A program made the translations under genes and the position numbers. Below the pieces are notes generated by a model. That model saw nothing but the letters and a program-made list of their open reading frames with translations. It was not told the origin of the DNA and did not search any database. Positions 35,974 to 45,329 of a stretch of DNA of 64,000 nt are shown piece after piece; the first letter of the stretch is position 1, and every line of letters starts with the position of its first letter. The stretch is taken from positions 1,178,001 through 1,242,000 of the forward strand of contig NZ_CP087184.1 of the NCBI RefSeq assembly GCF_024749045.1, written 5' to 3'. The stretch comes from Pseudomonas sp. B21-028. GTDB taxonomy: Bacteria; Pseudomonadota; Gammaproteobacteria; Pseudomonadales; Pseudomonadaceae.

Positions 35974-38508
35974 ATGAACACAACGCAATCCTTGCAATTG
36001 CTCGCGCCGTTATCCGGGGTCCTGATGCCTTTGGACAATGTGCCGGATCCGGTCTTCTCCAGCCGTATAGTGGGGGATGGGATCTGCATCGACCCGACTT
36101 CCCAGACCCTCTGCGCACCGTTGGCCGGTGTCGTCGGCACGCTCCAGGGCAGCGGCCATGCGCTGAGTATCACTGGGGACAACGGCGTTCAGGTGCTGAT
36201 GCACATTGGCCTGGACACGGTGAACCTGGCGGGCAAGGGCTTTACTCCCCGGGTGGAGGCGGGTCAACGCGTCGAGGCCGGGCAGCCCCTGATCGATTTT
36301 GATGCTGACTACATCGCCCTGCATGCGCGCAGCCTGTTGACGCTGGTGCTGGTGGTCAGCGGCGAACCCTTCAGCGTGCTGGCGGACCAGGCGTCCTGCA
36401 TCGAGAGTGGCGACCCGCTGCTGCAAGTCAGCCTGGGCGAACCAACGCCTGCCGAGGGTTCACAACAGGGATCGGCGCTGTTTTCCAGGCCATTGCTCGT
36501 GCCCAACGAGTGTGGCCTGCATGCTCGCCCTGCCGCGGTGTTCGCCGAGGCGGCCAAGGGGTTCGACGCAGACATCTGCCTGCATCGGCAGCAGGCCGGC
36601 GCCAACGCCAAGTCCGTGGTGGCGATCATGGCGCTGCAAACGGCCAAAGGCGACAGCGTGCAGATCAGTGCCTCTGGTCCCGAGGCCGGGCAAGCCATCG
36701 AGGCATTGGAGCAGCTGTTGCTGTCGGGGTGCGGCGAAACCGTTGACGCGCCGTTGGCGCCGGCGTCCTCCCATGTCGCCGAACCGTCGATGTCGGACCG
36801 GTTGCGAGGTGTCTGCGCTTCGCCCGGCCTGGCGTTCGGCGAAGTGGTTCAAGTCGCCTCGCAGGTGTTGGACATCGATGAGACGGGCCTCGGGATTCAG
36901 GCTGAACAAGCGGCCCTGGACCAGGCGCTGGGTCAGGCGGCTGAAGCGTTGCGGACCTTGCAACGCGAAGCGGCGGGCAGTGTCCAGGCGCAGATTTTTC
37001 GTGCCCATGAAGCATTGCTGGAGGATCCCACCCTGCTGGAGCACGCTCAAGCCCTCGTCCTCGAGGGCAAGAGCGCGGCATTCGCCTGGAACGCGGCTAC
37101 GGAGGCCACTGCTGCACTGTTCCAGCAATTGGGCAGTGCTTTGCTGGTCGAACGGGCAATGGACCTGGCTGATGTCGGGCAACGGGTGCTCAAGTTGATC
37201 CTGGGGGTGCAGGAACACGCCTGGACATTGCCCGAGCGTGCGATCCTGGTGGCCAAGCAACTGACACCCTCCCAGACCGCCAGCCTGGATACCTCGCGAA
37301 TAGCCGGTTTTGTCACGGTCGATGGCGGTGCTACCAGCCATGTGGCAATCCTCGCCCGGGCGCTGGGCTTGCCGTCGTTGTGTGGCCTGCATGGACAGGT
37401 GCTGGCCGTCGCCAATGGCACCCAGGTGTTGCTGGATGCCGACAGTGGCGAATTGCATTTGAATCCTGATCAGGCCCGGATCGAACAATTCCGCGCCCTG
37501 CGTGATGGGCAGCGTCAGCGCCGCCAGCGAGACCTCGAACAATCGGCCCTGCCGGCCCGTACCCTCGACGGTCACCGAGTCGAGATCAGCGCCAATGTCG
37601 GTTCGCTACGGGACGTGGAGCAGGCCATGACCCTGGGTGGTGAAGGGGTGGGGCTGCTTCGCTCCGAACTGCTTTACCTGGATCGCTTGCAGCCACCGGG
37701 GCATGACGAACAAGCAGCGCTGTACAGCGCCGTCGCCCAGGCTCTGGGCCCGGAGCGCAACCTGGTGGTGCGCACCTTGGACGTGGGAGGGGACAAGCCG
37801 TTGGCCTACGTACCCATGGAGCGCGAGGCCAATCCGTTCCTGGGCATGCGCGGCATTCGCTTGTGCCTGGACCGGCCACAACTGTTGCGCGAGCAGTTCC
37901 GGGCGATACTCGCCTGTTCCGGAATGGCGCGCCTGCACATCATGCTGCCCATGGTCACGCAACTGTCGGAATTGCGCCTGGCGCGGCGGATACTGGAGGA
38001 AGAGGTTGGCAGCCTGGGCCTGAAAGAGCAGCCGAAGCTGGGGATCATGATCGAGGTCCCGGCGGCGGCCCTGATGGCTGATCTGTTTGCTCCCGAAGTG
38101 GATTTCTTTTCCATCGGCACCAACGACCTGACCCAGTACACCATGGCCATGGACCGAGACCATCCACGCCTGGCCAGCCAGGCCGACAGCCTGCATCCCT
38201 CGGTGCTGCGGCTGATCGCTCGTACCGTCGATGCCGCGCATGCCCGGGGCAAATGGGTCGGGGTGTGTGGCGCGCTGGCATCGGAACCCCTGGCGGTGCC
38301 GGTGTTGCTGGGGCTTGGTGTGGATGAGCTATCGGTCAGCGTGCCGTTGATTCCAACAATAAAGGCGTGCGTACGTGAATGGGACCTGGGCGAATGCCGC
38401 AGGCTTGCGCAACAGGCCCTGGGGCGGGAAAGCGCCGAACAGGTGCGCGGTATCCTGCGTAAGCATTCATCCACGGTCGATCCGGTCACACTGGTCATGG
38501 AGCACTGA
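35974..38508 (+). CDS. PTS multiphosphoryl protein EIIA-HPr-EI
   Basis: The 844-residue fusion carries EIIA of the glucose type (residues 1-150, His77 in VLMHIG), HPr (about 172-255, His183 in GLHARPAA) and enzyme I (about 275-840). Enzyme I has phospho-His456 in GGATSHVAILARA, PEP-binding regions and active-site Cys765 (GVCGALASEP). All three phosphoryl sites are intact. It would pass phosphate from PEP to the EIIB of TreP, making the locus self-sufficient. It follows the porin by 72 bp. Confidence 0.95.
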   Translation: MNTTQSLQLLAPLSGVLMPLDNVPDPVFSSRIVGDGICIDPTSQTLCAPLAGVVGTLQGSGHALSITGDNGVQVLMHIGLDTVNLAGKGFTPRVEAGQRVEAGQPLIDFDADYIALHARSLLTLVLVVSGEPFSVLADQASCIESGDPLLQVSLGEPTPAEGSQQGSALFSRPLLVPNECGLHARPAAVFAEAAKGFDADICLHRQQAGANAKSVVAIMALQTAKGDSVQISASGPEAGQAIEALEQLLLSGCGETVDAPLAPASSHVAEPSMSDRLRGVCASPGLAFGEVVQVASQVLDIDETGLGIQAEQAALDQALGQAAEALRTLQREAAGSVQAQIFRAHEALLEDPTLLEHAQALVLEGKSAAFAWNAATEATAALFQQLGSALLVERAMDLADVGQRVLKLILGVQEHAWTLPERAILVAKQLTPSQTASLDTSRIAGFVTVDGGATSHVAILARALGLPSLCGLHGQVLAVANGTQVLLDADSGELHLNPDQARIEQFRALRDGQRQRRQRDLEQSALPARTLDGHRVEISANVGSLRDVEQAMTLGGEGVGLLRSELLYLDRLQPPGHDEQAALYSAVAQALGPERNLVVRTLDVGGDKPLAYVPMEREANPFLGMRGIRLCLDRPQLLREQFRAILACSGMARLHIMLPMVTQLSELRLARRILEEEVGSLGLKEQPKLGIMIEVPAAALMADLFAPEVDFFSIGTNDLTQYTMAMDRDHPRLASQADSLHPSVLRLIARTVDAAHARGKWVGVCGALASEPLAVPVLLGLGVDELSVSVPLIPTIKACVREWDLGECRRLAQQALGRESAEQVRGILRKHSSTVDPVTLVMEH

Positions 38509-38510
38509 AC

Positions 38511-38798
38511 ATGTTTGACAAACTGCAGCGGACATTCTGGAAAGCCCTGACCCCGGACCTGGTGCCGGATGAACCCAGCCCGGCGACATCGGTTGATGGC
38601 GTCGCACCGGCTATCGTCGCCGCATTGGGCGGTGTGGATAATCTCAAGCAACATCAAACCGTGGCACTGACGCGGCTGCGTGTGGAGTTGCGAGATATCG
38701 CACGGATCGACCGGTCAGGGTTGAGGGCCGCAGGAGTGGCTGGGGTGTTGTCACTGGACAACGGCGTGGTGCACCTGATCACCGGTTTGCCGTCCTGA
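38511..38798 (+). CDS. EIIB-like protein without the phosphorylation cysteine
   Basis: The 95-residue protein follows the PTS fusion gene by 2 bp. Residues 34-95 match a glucose/trehalose-type EIIB domain: IVAALGGVDNLKQ, ALTRLRVELRD, and GVLSLDNGVVHLITG. Aligning TRLR with the HCVTRLR of TreP places Ala52 where the phosphoryl-carrying Cys should be. It cannot carry phosphate by the usual route, so it may be a regulatory or structural EIIB, or a remnant. Its reading frame is intact. Confidence 0.8.
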   Translation: MFDKLQRTFWKALTPDLVPDEPSPATSVDGVAPAIVAALGGVDNLKQHQTVALTRLRVELRDIARIDRSGLRAAGVAGVLSLDNGVVHLITGLPS

Positions 38799-38903
38799 AC
38801 CATCAGGACGGCTGGCGGTAGAGTCGGGCACATAGCCAAGGCGCGCTCTATACTCACGCACATCCGGTTTTGGCGACCGTCCCGTCGCAATAAGGAGCCC
38901 GCC

Positions 38904-39311
38904 ATGAACGACCCCCAAAGACTCGCCGCCCTGCGCCTGGTTTTGATCGTGGTGGGCCTGATCTCCGTGTTCGCGATCTGGCCGCTGATGTTGCTATGGC
39001 CCTCCGGCTGGACATGGCACAGCGGTCATTCCGACTATCCGCTGATGATCGTCGGCCTCTACGCGACCCTCGGCGTGTTCCTGCTGAGGGCTTCCCGGGA
39101 TCCGCTGAAGCACCTGAGCCTCATCTGGTTCACGGTCTGGTCGAGCGTCGTACATGGCGCAATCATGGCTGTGCAGTCCTTTGGGGTCGGGATGGACGGC
39201 ATGAGCCATTACGGTCATTTGCTCGGCGATGTGCCCGCGCTATTTGTTGTCGCGGCGGCGTTGGCATTCTTCACACCCCGTGGCGAGAAGGCGCGTTTAC
39301 TGGCGGGTTGA
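38904..39311 (+). CDS. Small integral membrane protein (DUF6632-like)
   Basis: The 135-residue protein has four hydrophobic segments (about residues 10-33, 45-62, 73-90 and 107-125) and starts with a good AAGGAG site before ATG 38904. The TM pattern and the motif VHGAIMAVQSFG match a family of unknown function annotated DUF6632. It is followed by a bidirectional terminator and has no clear link to the tre operon. Confidence 0.65.
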   Translation: MNDPQRLAALRLVLIVVGLISVFAIWPLMLLWPSGWTWHSGHSDYPLMIVGLYATLGVFLLRASRDPLKHLSLIWFTVWSSVVHGAIMAVQSFGVGMDGMSHYGHLLGDVPALFVVAAALAFFTPRGEKARLLAG

Positions 39312-39333
39312 TCCTTGCGTTGCGGCGTACCTG

Positions 39334-39368
39334 AAAAAGCCCTGTGGATAACCTCTACAGGGCTTTTT
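39334..39368. terminator. Bidirectional terminator
   Basis: AAAAAGCCCTGT / ACAGGGCTTTTT forms a 12-bp stem with an 11-nt loop. Confidence 0.9.
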
Positions 39369-39505
39369 CATTTTTGTTGGCCTTACCGTTTTCCTCCGCG
39401 CTGTTCTGGTCCCTGACGAAGAAACCGTCCGGTACCGTCATCTTTCGCTACGATCCGGCCCTCATCGGTGCGCCGGGAATGTCTATCATCCAGTGGAAGG
39501 ATAAA

Positions 39506-39542
39506 GTTGTCATTTGACAACCTGGCAGGTCATGCGAATACT
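39506..39542 (+). promoter_or_regulatory. Promoter with palindromic operator before the TA-like pair
   Basis: GTTGTCA-TT-TGACAAC (39506-39521) overlaps a consensus TTGACA -35 box (39514-39519). With a 17-bp spacer the -10 box is AATACT (39537-39542), 12 bp before the first gene. This fits autorepression by the DNA-binding partner. Confidence 0.65.
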
Positions 39543-39553
39543 GGAGAGCATTG

Positions 39554-39829
39554 ATGATTCGTCCCTCGCATCCGAAAAAGGAAGTCGAAGAAACGCTGAG
39601 GCATGCCGAAGCGTTGGGGTGGCGCGTAGAACTCGGCGGCAGTCACGCCTGGGGGCGGGCTTATTGTCCATACAACGATGAAGAGTGTCGTTGCGGTGAG
39701 TTCTGTATCACATCGATATGGAGCACGCCGAGAAACCCTGGCAATCATGCGCGTGCATTACGACGTGTCGTGGACAATTGCACCACCCATCGCAGTCGTT
39801 GCGAGGCTGATGACGATGCTGAGGAGTAA
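39554..39829 (+). CDS. HicA-like toxin candidate
   Basis: The 91-residue protein (ATG 39554, GGAG eight bases upstream) has the small alpha-beta plan of HicA-type mRNA interferases. It has a helix with VEETLRHAEALGWRV followed by GGSHAWGRAYC, which holds the characteristic histidine. A Cys-rich section (CPYNDEECRCGEFC) is unusual for HicA. The gene ends 4 bp before a DNA-binding protein gene. I infer a toxin-antitoxin pair from layout; toxicity is unproven. Confidence 0.5.
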   Translation: MIRPSHPKKEVEETLRHAEALGWRVELGGSHAWGRAYCPYNDEECRCGEFCITSIWSTPRNPGNHARALRRVVDNCTTHRSRCEADDDAEE

Positions 39830-39833
39830 GACG

Positions 39834-40358
39834 ATGGAATATACCTTTACCCTGAAATATCAGCTTGCTGACGATGACCGTACCTCGGATGAGCTGGTGG
39901 AGCGGCTGGGGGCAGCGGGCTGCGACGATGCCCTGGTAGGGATTGGACAGCCAGGACGGCTGGCTCTCGAGTTCACGCGTGATGCTCCTGATGCAATCAA
40001 GGCCGTGCTTAGCGCCCTGGGCGATGTCCGTCGTGCGGTGCCCTCGGCCAGACTGATCGAGGTCGCTCCTGATCTGGTCGGGTTAACCGATGTGGCCGAG
40101 ATCGTCGGCGTGTCCCGGCAAAACATGCGCAAGTTGATGTTGGCCCACCCGAGCAGCTTCCCGACGCCCATACACGAGGGCAGTGCATCTATCTGGCACT
40201 TGGCGGACGTTCTGACCTGGCTGCAGAGCAAGGGCAGTTATTCGCTTACCAGGAGCGTGTTGGATGTGGCTCAGGCAGCTTGGCAGATCAACGTTGCGAA
40301 AGAAGGCCGGCGTTTACCAGGCTTGGATTCTAAAGAGTTGGGAGTTTTGGCCGAGTAA
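39834..40358 (+). CDS. DNA-binding antitoxin-like protein
   Basis: The 174-residue protein begins MEYTFTLKYQLADDD, an N-terminal alpha-beta domain like those of HicB-type antitoxins. A helix-turn-helix follows (about residues 83-105, GLTDVAEIVGVSRQNMRKLM), then a helical C-terminus. GAGGAG overlaps the stop of the preceding gene, giving tight coupling. Together with the palindrome over its promoter this supports an autoregulated toxin-antitoxin unit. Confidence 0.6.
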   Translation: MEYTFTLKYQLADDDRTSDELVERLGAAGCDDALVGIGQPGRLALEFTRDAPDAIKAVLSALGDVRRAVPSARLIEVAPDLVGLTDVAEIVGVSRQNMRKLMLAHPSSFPTPIHEGSASIWHLADVLTWLQSKGSYSLTRSVLDVAQAAWQINVAKEGRRLPGLDSKELGVLAE

Positions 40359-40490
40359 CAACTTGGGTGATTGCTGTTTTGGCTGAGCGCAGTCGTTGAA
40401 GATTGCTGAACAATCTCTTTGTTGGCCATCGTAATTAATTTTGATAACACGGACGTATCCAGGCTTTGCACAAGCCTGAGCAAGGGATAT

Positions 40491-43207
40491 ATGGTTTCTA
40501 TCAGGGTGCGCGGTGAGGATAAGACCCGGCAGATCAGCGACTGGTCAATCAAGGGTGATAGGAGCGGCGCACTCTTGCTCGTCTGTCATTTTCCTTCCGG
40601 CAAGCGTTTCTCCAGTCCGCTTGAAGAATGTGAGGTCGCCCCTACCCGAATGCTGAGTGACAAACTTCTGCGCACGAAGGGCAGTGCGGTGCTCTGCCCC
40701 ATCGAGAAGGCTGCGATCTATGGTGAGAAGTACGCCGTTGTCCAATATTCCGGAAGTACGAAAAATTACGTGTTCAAGCTGAGCGCTATCGAGTTTGTCG
40801 CGCCGACGAGGATCAAGGACGAACCGCTCTTCCACTATTTCCTTTCTGTTGCCCATGGCCGGGTTGATCAAGCCGCGAAGCCAGCGGACAAGGTGATCGC
40901 CGAAAATGTGCTGCGCCAACTGAACGCAATACCTTCATGCTCAGATACGGCATTGCACGCCTACTGTTTCAGACAGAACGGGCAGCAGGCACAAGCGGGA
41001 GATTTCATTTTTCCTTTTGGCATCAATGAAAGCCAGCTGCAAGCCGTTGAGCGGGCCTTCATGTCGCAGATCAGCTTGATCGAAGGCCCTCCCGGCACTG
41101 GCAAGACCCAGACCATTCTGAACATCATCGCTAACATCCTGTTGCGTGGAAAAACGGTGGCGGTGGTATCCAATAACAATTCGGCCGTGGCGAATGTCTG
41201 CGAAAAGCTGGGTAAGTCCGGGCTCGATTATCTGGTCGCCAAGTTGGGTAGCACTGAGAATCGCGAGGCATTTTTCGCCAATCCGCGTCCTCGTCCCTCA
41301 GCGCTTCCCGAAGTCACGCCTTCGATGGAGCGGATCCAGGTTGTCCTGCAACAGCTCAAGGGCTATCTGAGTACCCGCAATGCGGTGGCGCAGCTGCAGA
41401 TTGAAATCAATGAGCTGGAGGTGGAGCGACGCTACCTGCAGCAGTGGCGGCAGGATAACGGCGTACAGATACCGCCCCTGGATAAATTCAAGCTGACCCC
41501 GCAAAAGTCCGCGGACCTGATGGCCTATCTGGCCCACCTGGGAGGTAGTCGCGTCAGGATCAAGGACAGAATCGAACTGCTATTCAATTTCAGGATTCTA
41601 CGCACCCGGCCGTTCGACAACTGGGAAAAGCGTCAGTCAATGTTCTATGGCCTGCAGCTCCATTTTTACGACAAGGCGCTACAGGAAAAAAATGTGCTGT
41701 TGAAAACCCATCAGCAGTCTTTGCGACTCGGCAATTACCAGGCGCTTCTGGATGAACTGACCAGCATTTCGATGAAATACCTCAAGCAGCACCTGCATCG
41801 ACAGGTGTCGACCCCGAACCCTTTGAGGCAAAGACCTACAAGCGCAGATTCGATGAGTTCGTGAAACGCTATCCGATTATTTCCAGCAGTACGCATTCGA
41901 TCATCAACTCGCTTCCAGCCGGGGCGATGCTCGACTACGTGATTATCGACGAGGCCTCGCAGCAGGACATTGTCCCGGGAATATTGGCGTTGGGTTGCGC
42001 GAAACAACTGATCATTGTTGGCGACAGGAAACAGCTGGCGCATATCCCGGCAAAGCTGGACCTGGCAGCGCCCCAGGATAAGGAGCACTACGATTGCGAG
42101 ACATACAGCCTGCTTGATTCGTGCGTCCGTGTGTTCAACGGTTCCATTCCGACGACGCTGCTCAAGGAGCACTATCGCTGTCACCCGCGGATCATTCAGT
42201 TTTGCAATCAGCAGTTTTACGACGACCAATTGGTCCCGATGACGAGGGACAACGGGGAAAACCCTCTGTCGCTGCTGGTCACCGCCAAGGGTAACCACAC
42301 GAGAAAGACCACTAACCTTCGGGAACTGGATTCGCTGTTGGCGACGCTGGAGGGTGAGGGCGAAAGCGCATGGGAGGGCGAGGATGGCAGAGGCTTCATT
42401 GCACCATTCAGGGCTCAGGCCGCTCTTTCGAGCACGCTTTTGCCGGCTGACTTCGTCAATGACACCGTGCACAAGTTCCAGGGGCGCGAATGCGATGAGA
42501 TCGTTTTTTCCACCGTCTTGGACAAAAAGAGTACTACTCCGAAGTTCCTGACGTTCGTGGATGATCCACGTATGGTCAATGTAGCCGTGTCTCGTGCTAA
42601 AAATCGATTTACCTTGGTCACGGGAGATGATGTCTTCACGGCGAACAACGGGCATATCGCAGCGCTGGTGCGCTATATCGAATATTACGCTGAGGAAAGA
42701 CAAGTGCATCGTGCGCCCGTGATCTCGGCCTTCGATCTGCTTTATGCGGAGTACGATCAATCGCTCGAACGCCTCAATAACCGATTGCGGCGGGAAGATT
42801 CCGATTACAAGTCAGAGCGGATCATTGCGCAGATCTTGCGTGAGACGCTGGAGCGGGAGGTCTGCCGGGGGCTCATGTTCCACTCACAGGTTCCGTTGAA
42901 GCAAGTGGTCTCAACCACCGACGCGAGCCTGACCCCGCGGGAGCTGGAGTTCATGGACAACGGCTCCAGTTGTGATTTCGTGCTCTATTTCAAGGTTGGG
43001 AAAACACCGCTGGGCGTACTGGAAGTTGATGGGGGCAGCCATGACACGCCGGAGCAGGCGAGACTCGACGCCTTGAAAGACAGCATCCTGGGCAAGTGCG
43101 GTATCCCTTTACTGCGTTTGCGAACCGTTGAAAGCCGCATTGAACAACGGGTCGCGGCATTTGTGATGCAATGGGCAACCAGTGCCTCAAAGGACTCTGT
43201 GGGGTAA
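40491..43207 (+). pseudogene. SF1 helicase with DUF2726 tail, frameshifted
   Basis: Two overlapping frames together make one protein of about 905 residues. The first part (40491-41864) has Walker A LIEGPPGTGKTQT, a long insert and an unrelated tail. The second (41861-43207) has Walker B YVIIDEASQQD, GDRKQLAHIPAK, HYRCHPRIIQF, VHKFQGRECDEI and VAVSRAK, all Dna2/Upf1-type motifs. A C-terminal DUF2726-like domain follows (FVLYFKVGKTPLGVLEVDGG). The second frame stays protein-like upstream of its GTG (FEAKTYKRRFDEF), so a single-base shift between about 41760 and 41825 split the gene. It could be a sequencing error. Confidence 0.75.
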
Positions 43208-43331
43208 TCCGGCCGCAGCAATGGCGGGTGATGCAACAATCCTTCACTTAATCTTTCTCAATTGCAGGTGTATCGTATTCGCCTTTTGCGGACCTGCCGG
43301 TTCGCTGCGGATTCAATAGGTGGTTGCCTTC

Positions 43332-44708
43332 ATGTCGTTTACCCGTCGCCAAATACTCGGTGGCCTGGCCGGTCTTGTTGTCGTGGGCGTTGGCGCGGGA
43401 GGCGCATCGCGGTATTGGTTGGGCAAGCGGGCGGATGCCGAAGCCGGGCACGACTATGAACTGATTGCGGCGCCGCTGGACGTCGAGCTGGTGGCCGGGC
43501 ACAAGACCCAGGCCTGGGCCTTTGGGCCATCGGCGCCGGGTACCGAGTTGCGGGTACGCCAGGGCGAATGGTTGCGGGTGCGTTTCATCAACCACCTGCC
43601 GGTTGCCACCACCATCCACTGGCACGGGATCCGCCTGCCGCTGGAGATGGACGGAGTGCCGTACGTCTCGCAACTGCCAGTGCTGCCGGGTGAATACTTC
43701 GATTACAAGTTCCGCGTGCCGGACGCCGGCAGCTATTGGTACCACCCCCACGTCAACAGCAGTGAAGAACTCGGGCGTGGGCTGGTGGGGCCACTGATCA
43801 TTGAAGAGCGCGAACCTACAGGCTTCAAGTACGAAAAGACCCTGAGCCTGAAGAGCTGGCACGTGGATGAGCAGGGTGAGTTTGTAGCGTTCAGCATCCC
43901 TCGCGAAGCGGCCCGCGGCGGGACGGCCGGGCGGCTGGCGACCATCAACGGTGTGCCGGAGGCGGTGATCGACCTGCCCGCGGGGCAGATCACCCGGGTG
44001 CGCCTGCTCAACCTCGACAACACCCTGATCTATCGGATCAACATTCCCGGGGTCGAAGCACAGATCTATGCCCTGGACGGCAATCCCATCGAACCGCGCC
44101 CACTGGGCAAGGAGTACTGGCTCGGCCCAGGCATGCGCATCTGCCTGGCAATCAAGGCACCGCCCGCCGGGGAGGAGTTGTCGCTGCGCAACGGCCCGGT
44201 GCGCCTGGGCACCCTGCGGTCGGTGCCCAACAACGATGCGCCGACCCAATGGCCACCGGCGTTGCCGGCCAATCCGGTGTCCGAGCCAGACCTGGCCAAT
44301 GCCGAGAAACTCAACTTCAATTTCGAGTGGGTCGGTTCGGTGTCGGTCAATGTCGACAACGGCAAGCCACCCAGCCTGTGGCAGATCAACGGCAAAGCCT
44401 GGGATATCACCGACAAGACCTGCGCCGACCGGCCGATTGCCACGTTGAAAAAGGGCAAGAGCTATATTTTCGAATTGAAGAACATGACCCAATACCAGCA
44501 TCCGGTCCATTTGCACGGGATGAGCTTCAAGGTGATCGCGTCCAACCGCCACAAGGTCATTCCGTATTTCACCGACACCTACCTGCTGGGCAAGAACGAG
44601 CGAGCCCAGGTAGCGCTGGTGGCGGATAACCCGGGTGTGTGGATGTTCCACTGCCATGTGATCGACCACATGGAAACCGGCCTGATGGCCGCCATCGAGG
44701 TGGTGTGA
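43332..44708 (+). CDS. Tat-exported multicopper oxidase
   Basis: The 458-residue oxidase has a twin-arginine signal (TRRQILGGLAGLVVVGV). It has all four copper-binding segments: HWHG (residues 96-99), HPH (138-140), HPVHLHG (about 394-400) and HCHVIDHM (about 439-446, with the type 1 Cys). Three cupredoxin domains are expected. Such enzymes oxidize Cu(I), metals or phenols in the periplasm. ATG 43332 has AGGTGG upstream. The stop overlaps the tadA start by one base (TGATG), so the two are coupled. Confidence 0.92.
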   Translation: MSFTRRQILGGLAGLVVVGVGAGGASRYWLGKRADAEAGHDYELIAAPLDVELVAGHKTQAWAFGPSAPGTELRVRQGEWLRVRFINHLPVATTIHWHGIRLPLEMDGVPYVSQLPVLPGEYFDYKFRVPDAGSYWYHPHVNSSEELGRGLVGPLIIEEREPTGFKYEKTLSLKSWHVDEQGEFVAFSIPREAARGGTAGRLATINGVPEAVIDLPAGQITRVRLLNLDNTLIYRINIPGVEAQIYALDGNPIEPRPLGKEYWLGPGMRICLAIKAPPAGEELSLRNGPVRLGTLRSVPNNDAPTQWPPALPANPVSEPDLANAEKLNFNFEWVGSVSVNVDNGKPPSLWQINGKAWDITDKTCADRPIATLKKGKSYIFELKNMTQYQHPVHLHGMSFKVIASNRHKVIPYFTDTYLLGKNERAQVALVADNPGVWMFHCHVIDHMETGLMAAIEVV

Positions 44709-45205
44709 TGCGCCAGATTCGTCCCGCCCGGATCATCGACCGCAGCCGCGACCAGGACTTCATGCGCGAAGCCCTGGCGCTGGCCGCGCAAGGGGCGGCC
44801 CTGGGCGAGGTGCCAGTGGGCGCGGTGTTGGTGCAGGACGGCGAGATCATCGGGCGCGGCTTCAACTGCCCGATCAGCGGCCACGACCCCAGCGCCCACG
44901 CGGAGATGGTCGCCATCCGCGCCGCCGCCCAGGCCGTGAGCAATTATCGCCTGCCCGGCAGCACCCTCTATGTGACGCTCGAACCGTGCAGCATGTGCGC
45001 CGGCCTGATCGTTCACTCCCGCATCGCCCGGGTCGTCTACGGCGCCTTGGAGCCCAAGGCCGGCATCGTGCAGAGCCAGGGGCAGTTTTTCAGTCAGGCG
45101 TTCCTGAACCATCGGGTGATGTTCGAGGGCGGGGTGTTGGCGGAAGAATGCAGCACGATGCTGAGCGAGTTCTTCAAGGCGCGCAGGGCCAAACCCCAGG
45201 ACTGA
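44708..45205 (+). CDS. tadA: tRNA-specific adenosine deaminase
   Basis: TadA converts A34 to inosine in tRNA-Arg(ACG). The 165-residue protein has the deaminase zinc signature HAEM (about residues 61-64) with PCSMCAG (about 92-98). The earlier EVPVGAVLVQDGEIIGRGFN stretch is diagnostic. The start at ATG 44708 overlaps the multicopper oxidase stop. The gene is usually close to guaA in Pseudomonas, so the accessory DNA between 15.4 and 43.2 kb may lie in an otherwise conserved guaA-tadA neighbourhood. Confidence 0.95.
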   Translation: MRQIRPARIIDRSRDQDFMREALALAAQGAALGEVPVGAVLVQDGEIIGRGFNCPISGHDPSAHAEMVAIRAAAQAVSNYRLPGSTLYVTLEPCSMCAGLIVHSRIARVVYGALEPKAGIVQSQGQFFSQAFLNHRVMFEGGVLAEECSTMLSEFFKARRAKPQD

Positions 45206-45218
45206 ACGCCCACCACCT

Positions 45219-45307
45219 TGTGGGAGCGAGCCTGCTCGCGATAGCGGAGTGTCAGTTAACATACCTTTGACTGATTCACCGCTATCGCGAGCAGGCTCGC
45301 TCCCACA
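45219..45307. repeat. REP-type element with perfect 29-bp arms
   Basis: Arms 45219-45247 and 45279-45307 are exact inverted copies (core GGGAGCGAGCCTGCTCGCGA), between convergent tadA and cmoB. Confidence 0.9.
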
Positions 45308-45329
45308 GGAACGGGGTTGTTTGATCTAT

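Noticed and set aside
41861..43207. Second half of the helicase as an independent, GTGA-coupled gene
   Set aside because: It lacks Walker A, and its frame stays protein-like upstream of the GTG, so a frameshift in one gene explains it better.
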